NCBI RefSeq assembly: GCF_001556105.1
Contig: NZ_LSIF01000042.1
Location: 1-60,432 of the forward strand
Length of the DNA stretch: 60,432 nucleotides
Direction of reading: 5' to 3'
Source: Pseudoxanthomonas mexicana
Lineage (GTDB): Bacteria > Pseudomonadota > Gammaproteobacteria > Xanthomonadales > Xanthomonadaceae
Below the pieces are notes generated by a model, which had not been told where the DNA came from, searched no databases, and saw nothing but the letters and a program-made list of their open reading frames with translations. This document shows positions 8,709-19,100 of the stretch, piece by piece. How positions within the stretch are numbered: the first letter of the stretch is position 1; the number at the start of each line of letters is the position of its first letter. The position numbers and the translations under genes were made by a program.

Positions 8709-8830
8709 TCCCACTCCTGTTGCGCCGCGCGTGGGGCGTGGCGTGCCGTTTCTTGTAGAGCCTTGAAGTGTAACGCACGCACCCCGCGCAGGACCTGGCT
8801 ACGCAGGCGTATGGAGAGGACATTGCGTGC

Positions 8831-8872
8831 CTGTCCCGGGACAGTGGCAACACCAAAATCAGACCTTTTGGT
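8831..8872. promoter_or_regulatory. Two inverted repeats between aceE and the SpoIIE-type phosphatase gene
   Basis: CTGTCCCGGGACAG at 8831-8844 is a perfect 14-bp palindrome. ACCAAAA at 8852-8858 and TTTTGGT at 8866-8872 form a perfect 7-bp inverted repeat with a 7-base centre. Spacing and symmetry suit dimeric repressors such as GntR-type regulators, but neither is an exact match to a site I know. They lie between two divergent genes, so either gene could be controlled. Confidence 0.35.
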
Positions 8873-8941
8873 TATTGCGATGCAACACATGAAGTGGGCT
8901 TATCATCGGCGTCCGGGGGGAACGCGACGATCAGGGTCGGC

Positions 8942-10972
8942 ATGCGCAACGCAGTGCCCAGCAGTGTCGTGCCAGTGAAGGATGCCGCCGGTGCCGCGCA
9001 CTGGCGCAGCAGCCTGCGCACGCGCATCGCGCTGTGGGCCGGCCTCATCAACGTGGTGTTGCTGTTGCTGCTGGTGCTGGCGACGGCGTGGTTCGCGCGC
9101 CGCATGATCCTGGAGGATGCGCGCCGCGACACCCACGCGACCACGCAGGAAGCGGCGCATCGGCTCGACGGTGCGCTGCACGTGGTGACGATCACGACCC
9201 ACGGTATTTCCGACCTGGTCGGCAGCGCGCAGCTGTCGCCGGACGAACTGGTCGCCACGCTGCGCGCGATGGTGAAGGCCACGCCCGGCTGCGCCGGCGG
9301 GCTGCTGGTGCTGGAACCGCGCGAACGCGGCGATGCGCCGTTCGCGCGCTACGTCGCCGCGGCCGGCAACGACCGCGATTTCGTCGCCGATGGCTATCCG
9401 TTCCGCGACCAGGGCTGGTACCAGCGCACCGTGGCCTCGCCCGGCGGCTGGTGGTCCGAGCCCTACCTCAACCAGACCGCCGGCGGCGTGTGGATGGTCA
9501 CCTATAACATGCCGCTGCGCGAACCCGGCCGCGGCGCCCGCACCCGCGGCATGGTCAGCCTGGACCTGCCGCTGGCCAACATGACCGACCCGGTCGATTC
9601 GCTGGCGCACCTGCCCGGTTGGCGGGTCACGCTGGTGGCCCCGGGCGGCACGCTGGCGTTGAATCCCGAGGTCGGCATCGAACAACGGGAAACGCTGGAC
9701 GAGTACATCGTCCGCGCCGGTCGCACCGACCTGCGCCAGGCCGCGCAGGCCGTGCGCATGCGCCAGCCGTTGCAGTACGTGCACGCGGACGCGGTCAGCG
9801 GCGAGCGCCGCTACACCGTGGTCGAGCCGATCGGCGACAGCGGCTGGAGCCTGCTGGTCGCGCAATCCTATGACCTGATCACCGAGCGCCTGGCCAGCGC
9901 ACTGTGGATGCTGGTCGCGATCGGCACCCTGCTCGCCCTCGTCTGCATGCTGGTGGTGCGCAAACTGGCACGCCATGTCAGCCAGCCGGTGGAAGGCCTG
10001 TCATTGGCCGCGGCGCGACTGGGCCACGGCGACTACGACATGCCCGTGCCCCACGTGCACCGGCGTGACGAGGTCGGCCAGATGGCACGCACGCTGGAAC
10101 ATGCGCGCGGTTCGATCCGCCAGCAGCTGCGCGAGATCGAGGACATGACCGCGGCACGCCAGAAGCTGGAGAGCGAGCTGTCGATCGCGCGCGAGATCCA
10201 GCAGGCGATGTTGCCGCCCGGCCTGATGATCGACCGCGAGCACGCGCACCTGGAAGCCTACGCACGGCTGGAGCCCGCGAAGGCCGTGGGTGGCGATTTC
10301 TACTGCTTCATCCAGACCGATCCCGACTGCCTGTGGTTCGCCATCGGCGACGTGTCCGACAAGGGCGTGCCGGCGGCGCTGTTCATGGCGCGCACGGTCA
10401 CCGTGCTGGAAGTGGCGGCCAGCGCCCACCCGTCGCCGGAGCGCGTGCTGGCCGAGGCGTCGCGACGGCTGGTGCAGGGCAACGATGCCTGCATGTTCGC
10501 CACCGTGTTGTGCGGGCGCGTGGATGTGCGCAGTGGCGCCTGCGTACTGGCCAGCGCCGGGCACGATGCACCGCTGCTTTTGCATGCCGACGGTCGCCAC
10601 GAGGAACTTCCGGTGCAGCCCGGACCGCCGCTGGGCTTCGAGGTGGGCGAGGCCTTCCCGCTGTGGTCGGGGCAGTTGCCTGCGGGCGCGACGCTGCTCG
10701 CCTGGACCGATGGCATCACCGAGGCGTTCGACCGCGACAACCACGCGTTCGGTGCGGAGCGCATTCCCGAAGCCCTGCAGCCGGGCGCGACCGCGCGCGA
10801 ACAATGCGAAACGCTGATCGCACGGGTTCACGCATTTACCGATCCGGCGCCGCAATCGGACGACATCACGGCCCTCGCCATCCGCCGCCGGCTGGACAGT
10901 ACCCCCGCTTCCCCCGAAGCTCCGCCAACCCAGGAGACCGCACATGCAGATGCGACTGTTCATCCCGCGTGA
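8942..10972 (+). CDS. Membrane SpoIIE/PP2C-type phosphatase with Cache sensor and HAMP domain
   Basis: A 676-residue protein read from ATG 8942 (AGGG just upstream); the frame also opens at GTG 8894. It has a short N-terminus, TM helix at about 26-50, a periplasmic Cache-like sensor domain (about 75-300), a second TM near 320-340, a HAMP linker, a coiled segment and a C-terminal PPM/SpoIIE phosphatase. Metal-binding acidic motifs are VGGDF, IGDVSDKG, WTDGITEAFD and SDDITAL. Such enzymes dephosphorylate STAS anti-anti-sigma proteins. The next three genes supply exactly those partners, the first overlapping by 29 bases. I infer an RsbU-like input that responds to a periplasmic small molecule of unknown identity. 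Confidence 0.88.
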   Translation: MRNAVPSSVVPVKDAAGAAHWRSSLRTRIALWAGLINVVLLLLLVLATAWFARRMILEDARRDTHATTQEAAHRLDGALHVVTITTHGISDLVGSAQLSPDELVATLRAMVKATPGCAGGLLVLEPRERGDAPFARYVAAAGNDRDFVADGYPFRDQGWYQRTVASPGGWWSEPYLNQTAGGVWMVTYNMPLREPGRGARTRGMVSLDLPLANMTDPVDSLAHLPGWRVTLVAPGGTLALNPEVGIEQRETLDEYIVRAGRTDLRQAAQAVRMRQPLQYVHADAVSGERRYTVVEPIGDSGWSLLVAQSYDLITERLASALWMLVAIGTLLALVCMLVVRKLARHVSQPVEGLSLAAARLGHGDYDMPVPHVHRRDEVGQMARTLEHARGSIRQQLREIEDMTAARQKLESELSIAREIQQAMLPPGLMIDREHAHLEAYARLEPAKAVGGDFYCFIQTDPDCLWFAIGDVSDKGVPAALFMARTVTVLEVAASAHPSPERVLAEASRRLVQGNDACMFATVLCGRVDVRSGACVLASAGHDAPLLLHADGRHEELPVQPGPPLGFEVGEAFPLWSGQLPAGATLLAWTDGITEAFDRDNHAFGAERIPEALQPGATAREQCETLIARVHAFTDPAPQSDDITALAIRRRLDSTPASPEAPPTQETAHADATVHPA

Positions 10973-11381
10973 GCACGCCCGCGTGGACGACCTCAATGCC
11001 TCGCTGGAGGCCGTGCTGGCCAACAACGGCGTCAGCCGCGCGATCCAGGGCGATGTCCGGCTGATCGTCGAGGAACTGGCCGGCAACGCCATCGAACATG
11101 GCGACGTGGCGCGCATCGATGCCGAGGAGCACGAACTGTGCGTGGACATCGCCATCCGCGACCACCTGCTGACGCTGGAATTCCGCGAGAGCGGCGCGCC
11201 GTTCAATCCGCTGGAACAGCCGTCCCCGGACCTGGACGCCGACATCCTGGACCGACCGACGGGCGGCCTGGGCCTGCATCTGGTGCGCCAGGTGGCCGAA
11301 ATGGCCGTCTATCAGCGAATGGGTAACTACAACGTCCTGCGCCTGTCCCTGCGCATACCCACCGAGGAGACCCCCACATGA
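10944..11381 (+). CDS. RsbW-like anti-sigma factor / STAS-protein kinase (HATPase_c_2)
   Basis: A 145-residue GHKL-fold protein. The N-box is VEELAGNAIEHGD and the ATP-lid glycines sit in TGGLGLHLVRQ. This is the HATPase_c_2 type of serine kinases such as RsbW, which phosphorylate STAS partners and sequester a target, classically a sigma factor. ATG 10944 has AGGAG seven bases upstream and lies inside the end of the phosphatase gene. The stop overlaps the first STAS gene by 4 bases (ATGA), so the three are translationally coupled. No sigma factor gene is adjacent, so the output target is unknown. Confidence 0.9.
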   Translation: MQMRLFIPREHARVDDLNASLEAVLANNGVSRAIQGDVRLIVEELAGNAIEHGDVARIDAEEHELCVDIAIRDHLLTLEFRESGAPFNPLEQPSPDLDADILDRPTGGLGLHLVRQVAEMAVYQRMGNYNVLRLSLRIPTEETPT

Positions 11382-11761
11382 GCCTGGACATCGAGCTGTC
11401 CCCCCCGGGCAAAGGCAGCCAGCGCGTGGCGGTCCGCGGGCGCCTGGACACCCATACCTACGAAGACCTGGACGAAGCGCTCGCACCGCTGCTCACGCGC
11501 CAACTGCATTCGCTGGTGCTGGACCTGTCGGGGCTGGAGTACATCAGCAGCGCCGGCATCCGTTCCATCTTCAAGTCGCGCAAGGCGCTGGCGCCGCACG
11601 GCGGCAAGGTCCTGCTGGTCAATCCGCAGCCGCAGATCCAGAAGGTGCTGGACATGGTCAAGGCGGTGCCGTTGAACGAGATCTTCTCGTCCACGGCCGA
11701 GGCGGATGCCTATCTGGACCTGATGCAGCGGAAAGTCATCGACGCCAGCGACGACGACTGA
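11378..11761 (+). CDS. STAS-domain anti-anti-sigma factor, first copy
   Basis: A 127-residue single STAS domain. The motif YISSAGIRS (about residues 50-58) holds the serine normally phosphorylated by an RsbW-like kinase. Unphosphorylated protein would bind the kinase and release its target; the upstream phosphatase would reset it. The start overlaps the kinase stop. The C-terminal helix ends in an acidic tail. It is closely similar to the next STAS protein (roughly 55-60% identical by eye), so the two arose by tandem duplication. Confidence 0.92.
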   Translation: MSLDIELSPPGKGSQRVAVRGRLDTHTYEDLDEALAPLLTRQLHSLVLDLSGLEYISSAGIRSIFKSRKALAPHGGKVLLVNPQPQIQKVLDMVKAVPLNEIFSSTAEADAYLDLMQRKVIDASDDD

Positions 11762-11872
11762 CGCGCCTCCGTCTGGTCGCACTATCGCCTCACATTTGAT
11801 TTACGATCCAGCGTCCCGTCCCTGCCTCCCCGGGCTCCCCCACCCGGCAGATCCGCTACACCGAGATGCCCG

Positions 11873-12256
11873 ATGACACTGGAGATTGAGGTCTACCCGC
11901 CGGTCAACGGCAACCAGTACGTGCTGCTGTCCGGCCGGCTGGACACGCAGAGCCACGCGCAGCTCGACGATGCGCTGGCGCCGATGCTGGCCGCACGCCC
12001 GCAGGCGCTGGTGCTGGACCTCGCACACCTGGACTACATCAGCAGCGCCGGCGTGCGCAGCATCCTCAAGGCACGCAAGGCGCTGGCCCCGCATGAAGGC
12101 CGCCTGCTGGTGGTGCACCCGCAGGAACAGATCCGCAAGGTCATCGAGATCGTGCAGGCCGTACCGATGGACGAGATCTTCGAATCCAGCGCCGACGCCG
12201 ACGCCTACCTCGACGCGTTGCAACGACGGATCCTCGACGGTGAGGAAGAGAGTTGA
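11873..12256 (+). CDS. STAS-domain anti-anti-sigma factor, second copy
   Basis: A 127-residue paralogue of the preceding protein. It has the same length and the same phosphoacceptor motif (YISSAGVRS), with shared blocks RKALAPH, AVPMDEIF and DADAYLD. It lies 111 bases downstream rather than overlapping, so it may have its own ribosome site or promoter. Two STAS partners for one kinase could give a two-input or buffered switch, or this copy could serve a kinase encoded elsewhere. A REP palindrome and a strong terminator follow. Confidence 0.9.
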   Translation: MTLEIEVYPPVNGNQYVLLSGRLDTQSHAQLDDALAPMLAARPQALVLDLAHLDYISSAGVRSILKARKALAPHEGRLLVVHPQEQIRKVIEIVQAVPMDEIFESSADADAYLDALQRRILDGEEES

Positions 12257-12267
12257 TCGGAAATGAC

Positions 12268-12332
12268 GTGGGAGCGACGTCAGTCGCGATGAAGCGTTAC
12301 CGGTACCCCATCGCGACTGACGTCGCTCCCAC
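12268..12332. repeat. REP-like palindrome with perfect 24-bp arms
   Basis: The left arm at 12268-12291 begins GTGGGAGCGACGTCAGTCGC. The right arm at 12309-12332 is its exact reverse complement, and the loop is 17 bases. The core GTGGGAGCGAC...GTCGCG is a widespread intergenic REP motif in xanthomonads and pseudomonads, and such elements are mobilised by RAYT transposases. No RAYT gene is in the window. It sits between convergent transcription units, just before a terminator. Confidence 0.8.
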
Positions 12333-12354
12333 AACCACCGATCTCCTGGCAAAG

Positions 12355-12386
12355 AAAACGCCCCATGCAGGGGCGTTTTCTTTTTC
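12355..12386. terminator. Bidirectional intrinsic terminator
   Basis: Arms AAAACGCCCC (12355-12364) and GGGGCGTTTT (12370-12379), loop ATGCA, followed on the plus strand by CTTTTTCC. The A-rich left flank supplies a T-tract on the minus strand. It would end both the partner-switching operon and the convergent maeB. Confidence 0.85.
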
Positions 12387-12401
12387 CTCATGCCGGACCG
12401 C

Positions 12402-14699
12402 TCAACCCGGCCCGTTGCGCTCGGCTTCGCGCTGCAAACGGATCTGCGCGTCGACCGCGGCGATGGCGGTCATGTTGATCACCCGGCGCGGCGTGGCACT
12501 GGTGGTCAGGATGTGCACCGGCCTGGAGATGCCCATCAGGATCGGGCCGATCGCCACCCCATCGGTGACCACGCGCACCATGTTGTAGGCGATATTGGCG
12601 GCATCGAGGTTCGGCAGCACGAACAGGTTCGCGCGGCCGCTCAGCGTGCTGCCCGGCATGATGCGGTTGCGCAGCACTTCATCCCATGCGGTGTCGCCCT
12701 GCATCTCGCCATCGACGTTGAGGTCGGGCTTGCGCTTGAGCAACAGCTCACGCACCTTGCGCATCTTCAGCGAACCCGGCGTCTCGTGGCTGCCGAAGTT
12801 GGAGTGCGACAGCAACGCGATGCGCGGCTCGATGCCGAACAGCTTCAGTCGGTAGGCCGCCTGCAGCGTGGCTTCGGCGATCTGCTCGGCGCTGGGATCG
12901 TCCTGCACGTGCGTGTCGAGGAAGAAGTAGGCGCCCTGGTTGTTGATCACGCCGGTCATCGCCGAGGTCGACTGCACGCCCGGGTCCAGCGGGATCATGC
13001 TGCGCACGTAGCCCAGCTTCTTGTGGAAGCGTCCGACGATGCCGGTGATCATCGCGTCGGCTTCGCCGCGCGCCACCATCACCGCGGCGATCAGCGTGGG
13101 CCGCGAGCGCATCAGGTTCTTCGCTGCCGACGGCGTCACGCCACGGCGCGAGGTCAGTGCGTGGTAGTGCTGCCAGTAGTCGTTGAAGCGCGGGTCGTCG
13201 TCCTGGTTGGTCACCTCGAAGTCGACGCCGGCACGCATGCGCAGGCTCAGGCGCTGGATGCGCGCGTCGATCACGTCCGGACGGCCGATCAGGATGGGGA
13301 ACGCCAGGCCTTCGTCGATCACCGTCTGCACCGCGCGCAGTACGGTCTCTTCCTCGCCCTCGGCATAGACGACGCGCTTCTTGTCGGCGCGCGCGCGGTC
13401 GTAGACCGGCTTCATCATCAGGCTGGTGCGGTAGACGAACTGGCCCAGCTTCTCGCGGTACGCCCACATGTCGGCGATCGGGCGCAGCGCCACGCCGGAA
13501 TCCATCGCCGCCTGCGCCACCGCCGCCGCCACTTCCACCAGCAGGCGCGGGTCGAACGGTCGCGGGATCAGGTATTCGGGGCCGAAGCACGGCACATCGT
13601 CGCCATAGGCGCTGCCGAGGTCGGATGCCTCGCGCCGCGCCAGGTTGGCGATGGCGTGCACGCAGGCGACCTTCATCGCTTCGTTGATGACGGTCGCGCC
13701 GACATCCAGTGCGCCACGGAAGATGTAGGGAAAGCAGAGCGCGTTGTTGACCTGGTTCGGGTAGTCGCTGCGGCCGGTGCCGATGATCACGTCCGGACGC
13801 ACGGCCTTCGCATCGGCGGGCAGGATTTCAGGGTTCGGATTGGCCAGCGCCAGGATGACGGGCGTGGCCGCCATCGTCGCCACCATCTCCGGCTTCAGGA
13901 TGCCGCCCGCCGACAGGCCCAGGAAGATGTCGGCCCCTTCGACGATCTCGGCCAGCGTGCGCTTGCCGGTCTCGCGTGCGTAACGCGCCTTGTCGGGGTC
14001 CAGGTTCGGGCGACCGGTGTAGATGACGCCATCGCGGTCGAAGGCGAGGATGTTCTCCGGCTTCAGGCCCAGCGCGACCAGCATGTCCAGGCAAGCGATG
14101 CCGGCGGCGCCGGCGCCGCTGGTGGCCAGCTTCACGTCTTCGATCTTCTTGCCGATCACTTCCAGCGCATTGACCACCGCTGCGCCGACGATGATCGCCG
14201 TGCCGTGCTGGTCGTCGTGGAAGACCGGGATCTTCATCCGCTCGCGCAGCTTGCGCTCGACGATGAAGCATTCCGGCGCCTTGATGTCTTCCAGGTTGAT
14301 GCCGCCGAAGGTCGGTTCCAGCGAGGCGATGATGTCGACCAGCTTGTCCGGATCGGTCTCGTCGATCTCGATGTCGAACACGTCGATGCCGGCGAACTTC
14401 TGGAACAGCACGCCCTTGCCTTCCATCACCGGCTTGCCGGCCAGCGCGCCGATGTTGCCCAGCCCGAGCACGGCGGTGCCGTTGGTGACCACGGCGACGA
14501 GGTTGCCGCGCGCGGTGAGCTCGCTGGCGGCATTCGGATCTTCGACGATCGCCTCGCAGGCGTAGGCCACGCCGGGCGAGTAGGCCAGTGCGAGATCACG
14601 CTGGGTCAGCATCGGCTTGGTCGGCGCGACCTTGATCTTGCCGGGCGGAGACAGGCGGTGGTATTCCAGCGCGGCCTGTTTGAAATCGTCGTTCGTCAT
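12402..14699 (-). CDS. maeB: NADP-dependent malic enzyme (MaeB, malic-phosphotransacetylase fusion)
   Basis: A 765-residue MaeB that oxidatively decarboxylates malate to pyruvate with NADP+. The N-terminal malic enzyme domains (about 1-430) include [11 protein letters not shown], the metal and substrate region ECFIVERKL...[11 protein letters not shown], and the NAD(P) fold [13 protein letters not shown]. The C-terminal 330 residues are a phosphotransacetylase-like domain, usually without that activity but allosteric for acetyl-CoA. Length is typical. It starts at ATG 14699. It connects the TCA cycle to pyruvate, the substrate of the nearby aceE, and fits a locus with a C4-dicarboxylate transporter. 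Confidence 0.95.
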   Translation of the reverse strand: MTNDDFKQAALEYHRLSPPGKIKVAPTKPMLTQRDLALAYSPGVAYACEAIVEDPNAASELTARGNLVAVVTNGTAVLGLGNIGALAGKPVMEGKGVLFQKFAGIDVFDIEIDETDPDKLVDIIASLEPTFGGINLEDIKAPECFIVERKLRERMKIPVFHDDQHGTAIIVGAAVVNALEVIGKKIEDVKLATSGAGAAGIACLDMLVALGLKPENILAFDRDGVIYTGRPNLDPDKARYARETGKRTLAEIVEGADIFLGLSAGGILKPEMVATMAATPVILALANPNPEILPADAKAVRPDVIIGTGRSDYPNQVNNALCFPYIFRGALDVGATVINEAMKVACVHAIANLARREASDLGSAYGDDVPCFGPEYLIPRPFDPRLLVEVAAAVAQAAMDSGVALRPIADMWAYREKLGQFVYRTSLMMKPVYDRARADKKRVVYAEGEEETVLRAVQTVIDEGLAFPILIGRPDVIDARIQRLSLRMRAGVDFEVTNQDDDPRFNDYWQHYHALTSRRGVTPSAAKNLMRSRPTLIAAVMVARGEADAMITGIVGRFHKKLGYVRSMIPLDPGVQSTSAMTGVINNQGAYFFLDTHVQDDPSAEQIAEATLQAAYRLKLFGIEPRIALLSHSNFGSHETPGSLKMRKVRELLLKRKPDLNVDGEMQGDTAWDEVLRNRIMPGSTLSGRANLFVLPNLDAANIAYNMVRVVTDGVAIGPILMGISRPVHILTTSATPRRVINMTAIAAVDAQIRLQREAERNGPG

Positions 14700-14814
14700 T
14701 GCGGAAACGGTGCCTGTGGTGAAGGCGGGGGAGTGGCGATTCTACCCCTTCCCTGCCGGGGCCGGACTTGGCCGATTGCGGCGCTGCGTCACGCCATGCA
14801 GGCGCGATGCAGGC

Positions 14815-16116
14815 TCAGCGTGCGATGAAGCGGCAGTCGTCGCGCCGGCGCGACACATGGCCGCAGGTGGCCTGGAAGGCCTCGGGTGCAGGACGCGCGC
14901 CGGTATCCAGCCACTGCTCGAGCACCCGCAATGCGCTGACGTATGTCGCATCCCGCAAGCGGCTGTGGTCGCTCTCGTCCGTGAGCGCCTGCAGCAGCAG
15001 ATCGCTGCGCCCCGCCGCGTTCACGGTGGCCGCGTAGATCGCCTCGGCTTCGTACGATACGGTCGGATCGTGGCGCGCATGCACGGTGACGGTGGGCCGC
15101 ACGATCAGCCCGGACAGGTCGGCATCGTAGGCGAGCATGGCGACGGCGGCAGGATCGGCATGGAAGCGTTCGATGCCGGCGTTGAGCGCGGCGTCATCGC
15201 GCGAGCCGCGATACTGCGTCTTCGCGTTGTCGAACGGATTGCGACCGCCGAGCCGCTTCTGCACCATGTCCTGGAAATGGAACGTGCCCCAGGCGAGGTG
15301 CGCGACGAGCTGCTTCTCGGCCACGCCGGTGACCGCGAGGATGTCGCGCAGCGTCGTCGCCTGCGCCTGCGTGCGCTCGGCCACGGGCCGGTCCACACCG
15401 GTGCAGGCATCGACGCGCTTGCGCAGGTCGTCCCGCGTCATCTTCGCGCCGGCAGGTAGCCCTCGCCATACCGGATACTGCGCTTCATCGGCGGCGGGAT
15501 GGTTGCGGCAGTAGTACTGGTAGACCGCGCGCAGGTCGGCGCGGAAGCCGTAGCCGCGCGTGCCGCCGGTCAGCAGGCCGTTGGTGGTCAGCACGCCGTC
15601 GTAGGTGGCGCGACCATCGATGTCGAGTGCGTACAGTTCGGCCGCTTTCGCCGCGACGTTGCCGCCCCACGACTGGCCATGCAGCAGCGTGCGCTCCGGA
15701 CGGCCCCAGCGCGACCAGAACACGCGGCGACTGACATCCACGTCCGCCGCCGCCATGCGCACGCCGTAACCGCCGCGGCGGTAGGTGCTGCCGATCCATG
15801 CGTAGCCGGTGCGCACCATCGCCGCGAAGCGATCCAGGTCTTCCGCCGAATCGCCCGCCTCCGGCGCACCCAGCCGCGGGCCGCCGTGCGCATGCACGAT
15901 GAGCCGGCGGTTCCACGTGCGCGGCATCGCCACCAGCAGCCAGGCCCCGTTCGCATCGCGGGCCTCATGGCAGTCGACCTGCGCGCCGACCGAGTCGGGA
16001 CAGGCGACCGGTGCGAAGGCTACGTCGCTGTCGGCATCGGCAGCACCGGCGGGCAGTGCGGCCGTGCCGAGCACGGCGAGCGCGGTGGCGATCCAGCGGC
16101 GGCTCATCGTTCGCAT
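14815..16116 (-). CDS. Secreted alpha/beta-hydrolase of unknown substrate
   Basis: A 433-residue protein with an N-terminal signal peptide (residues 1-25, cleavage near AGAADA). The alpha/beta-hydrolase region includes RRLIVHAHGGPRLG (oxyanion strand), a nucleophile elbow in LLHGQSWGGNVA, and late catalytic Asp/His candidates in VHARHDPTVSYEAE and DESDHSRL. Substrate is unknown; esterase or peptidase activity is possible. It starts at ATG 16116, with AGGAGG about 12 bases upstream. It lies 16 bases after the TonB-dependent receptor gene and 38 bases separate that receptor from dctA, so the three probably form one operon that degrades and imports a compound. Confidence 0.78.
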   Translation of the reverse strand: MRTMSRRWIATALAVLGTAALPAGAADADSDVAFAPVACPDSVGAQVDCHEARDANGAWLLVAMPRTWNRRLIVHAHGGPRLGAPEAGDSAEDLDRFAAMVRTGYAWIGSTYRRGGYGVRMAAADVDVSRRVFWSRWGRPERTLLHGQSWGGNVAAKAAELYALDIDGRATYDGVLTTNGLLTGGTRGYGFRADLRAVYQYYCRNHPAADEAQYPVWRGLPAGAKMTRDDLRKRVDACTGVDRPVAERTQAQATTLRDILAVTGVAEKQLVAHLAWGTFHFQDMVQKRLGGRNPFDNAKTQYRGSRDDAALNAGIERFHADPAAVAMLAYDADLSGLIVRPTVTVHARHDPTVSYEAEAIYAATVNAAGRSDLLLQALTDESDHSRLRDATYVSALRVLEQWLDTGARPAPEAFQATCGHVSRRRDDCRFIAR

Positions 16117-16132
16117 CGTGCCCGCATCCTCC

Positions 16133-19100
16133 TCAGAACGACCGGCTGATATTGACGTACCAGTAGCGACCCCATGGCGTCTGCAACGAGCCGCGGTAGC
16201 CGCCGTCGGCCAGCGACGGACCTTCGTTCGTCAAGTCGCGCACGCCCAGGCGCACCACCGTGCTATCGGGGAAACGGTACTGGCCGTACAGGTTGTGGGT
16301 CAGGCGCTGGTCGACCACCCATGGATCACCCGAGAGGCCCAGCAGTTGCGGCTGTTCGAAGGAGCTCATGTACTGCGCCGAATAGCCCACGCGCCACGCC
16401 GCCTTGTTCCACGTCAGCGAACCGCTCGCGCGCCATTCCGGACGGCCGTTCTGGCCGATCAGCTGGGTGGAGTCGGGCAGCGGCGTCAGCGGATCGATGG
16501 TGCCTGCGGCGCGCGCGGCGTACAGCGCGTTGACGATGTCGCCCGGATCGCGGGTGAATTCCAGCAGGCGGGTGGCGTTGAGGTTCACCGAGAACGAACC
16601 GAAGCGCGTGCGCCGCAACGACCAGTCCATGCCGAAGTCCAGGCCTCCGGCGGTCTGCGGCTGCAGGTTGATGAAGCGGTCGTTGATCGCCGTGACCTGG
16701 CCGACCGGCGCGATGCCGGTGCCGGCGAAGAAGTCGATGTCCTCCTGCGTCGGCGCCGCACGCACGACCAGCGGATTGCTGCCGCCGTCGACACGGCCGA
16801 GATAGTCCAGCGTCAGCGCGGTCTGGGCACCGAGCAGGCCGACGATCTGCTCCTGCTTGATCTTCCAGCGGTCGACGGTGAAGGTGAAGCTGCCGAAGCG
16901 CTCCGGAACGAACGTCGGCTGGAACACCACGCCGAACGAGGTGTTGGTGCTCTCCTCCGGCGCGAGGTCCGGATTGCCTGCCACCAGCAGCGACGCGCCG
17001 GCGGTGTTCTGTCCGCACGCGCTGAACGAGGCGATGCGGCCGGCACGCAGGTCGGCTTCGCAGCGGATGTGGTCCATGCCACTGGCCAGGCGCGCGTACT
17101 GCGTCGCGTTGGTCTGCTCCAGGTTCGGCGCACGGAAGCCTTCCGAGTACGAGCCTCGCACGCGTACGCCGTCCACCAGGTCCCACGCCAGCGCCACCTT
17201 GGGCTTGGCGACGGAGCCGAAATCGGAATAGTGCTCGTAGCGGCCGGCCAACTGCATGTCGAGGCGGTGCACCAGCGGGATGCCCATGTCTTCCGACACC
17301 AGCGGCACCGCGAATTCGACATAGGCCGAACCGACGTTGCGCGAGCCGCGCGTGTCCGGGTTCGGACTCACGGCGGACACGTTGCTGAGGTTGGTCTCGC
17401 CGGTGACCATGTCGGTGAACGTGTAGGTGCCGTCGAGGTTGGCATCGCGGTCATCGCGCTGCGTCTCGCGACGCGCTTCCGCACCGAAGGCCATGCCGAC
17501 ACTGCCGGCCGGCAGCGAGAACAGGTCGCCGCGGCTCATCTTGAAGTCCGCCATCGTCAGCGTGGTACGCGACTCGCGCACCAGGTCGAACACGATGCCG
17601 TCGATCGCCGCCTGCGAACTCGGCGAGCAGTCGCCGTAGGTCGGCGTGGACACGCAGCCGCCGCTGAACGGGTTGTAGGCGTCCGGCGTGGCGAGGGCCA
17701 GCTGCTGCTGCAGCTTCGTCATGTTGATATTGGGCGAACGATCCTCGGCCTCGGCTTCGGAGTACAGCAGCGCGGTCTCCCAGTTCCAGCCGTTCCATTC
17801 GCCGCGCAGGCCGGCGAGGAAACGGGCCTGGTAGTTCTCCACGCGCACACGCTGGAAGCCGGTGTCGACGTAGCGGTAGTTGCTCATCTGCACCGGCAGG
17901 CCGGCGGCGGAGACGCCGGTCAGACCCGGCAGGCGGTTCGGATTCGGCGAGCCATCGGGCAGCGTGGCGGCGCCGAACGGATTCCAATAGTTGCTGGCGG
18001 GAATCCACAGGCTGTTGAGGTTGACCACCGGCGGCTGCGTGGCTTCGCTGACCGCGCGGTAGAAGCCGACTTCGCCGAAGGCCTCGACGCTGTCGCTGAG
18101 GTCGTGGTGGCCGGTCAGGAACAGGTTGATGCGTTCCACCGACGGCCGCACGCTGGTGCCGTTCCGCGTGTCGTAGCGCATCTCACGGTTGGTGGTGTTG
18201 AAGTTGTGGTTGCCGCTGGCCAGGCAGAGATCGTTGCCCAGGCTGACGCCGCAGCCGAAGCTCGACGGCTGCACGCGGAACGCGCCGGCGGTGTTCGTCA
18301 CCGCGGTGCCGTTGGAGCGGATCACCGCGCGCGGCCCCACGGTCAGGCGTGCCCACGGCGTATGCGACGAACGCCCGTCCAGCGAGGCCAACCCGGCGAA
18401 GTCCGGGTAGTCCGCGAACAGCGCGCGCAGGTCGTCGGTCGCGGTGTAGTCCTGGTCCGACGCCATCAGCTCGGAGCGGTCGACGTAGTTCAGGAACGCA
18501 GAGACGTTGCCGCGATCGTAGTTGTGGCCGGCGAACAGGTTCACTTCGAACTCGTTCATGCCGGTGCCTTCGGCGCCGCCGTAGCGCGTGCTGGCGCTGA
18601 CGCCGTCGAAATCACTCTGCAGCACCGTATTCACGACGCCGGCCACCGCGTCGGCGCCGTAGATCGCGGCCGCGCCGTCGAGCAGGATTTCCATGCGGTC
18701 CAGGCCGGAGACCGGGATCGCATTGGAGTTGAAGCTCTGCACCGGCACCGTGCCGGTATCGGACGTGCCCTGGCTGGTCGGGTGCTGCACCAGCCGGCGC
18801 CCGTTGAGCAGCACCAGCGTGTTGCCGACGCCGAGCGAACGCAGGTTGACCGAGTTGACGTCGCCACGCGCCGCGTTGCTGGTCTGCGGATTGTTCGACG
18901 CATCGAACAGCACGTCGCCCATCTGCGGAATGGTGCGCATCAGCTCGTCGCCCGAGATTGCGCCCGCAGCGTCGATCTGCTCCGCGCCCACCACCATCAC
19001 CGGCAAGGCATCGGTGGTCGACGCGCCCTGGATGTGCGAACCCACCACGGTCACCTTGTCGAGCGTGGTCGGCTCCTCGATGGGCGCCGGCGGCGGTGCC

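Noticed and set aside
8894..8941. GTG 8894 as start of the SpoIIE-type phosphatase
   Set aside because: ATG 8942 has a better ribosome site and a normal length N-terminus before the first membrane helix; the GTG option remains possible.
5832..8978. A 1048-codon open frame on the plus strand, antisense to aceE
   Set aside because: It covers aceE, which has full-length homology and a ribosome site. The antisense product is rich in Arg, His, Val and Ala with no domain; long antisense frames are expected at this GC content.
12390..14828. An 812-codon plus-strand frame antisense to maeB
   Set aside because: Same reason: composition of a GC-rich antisense shadow, no motif, no ribosome site.
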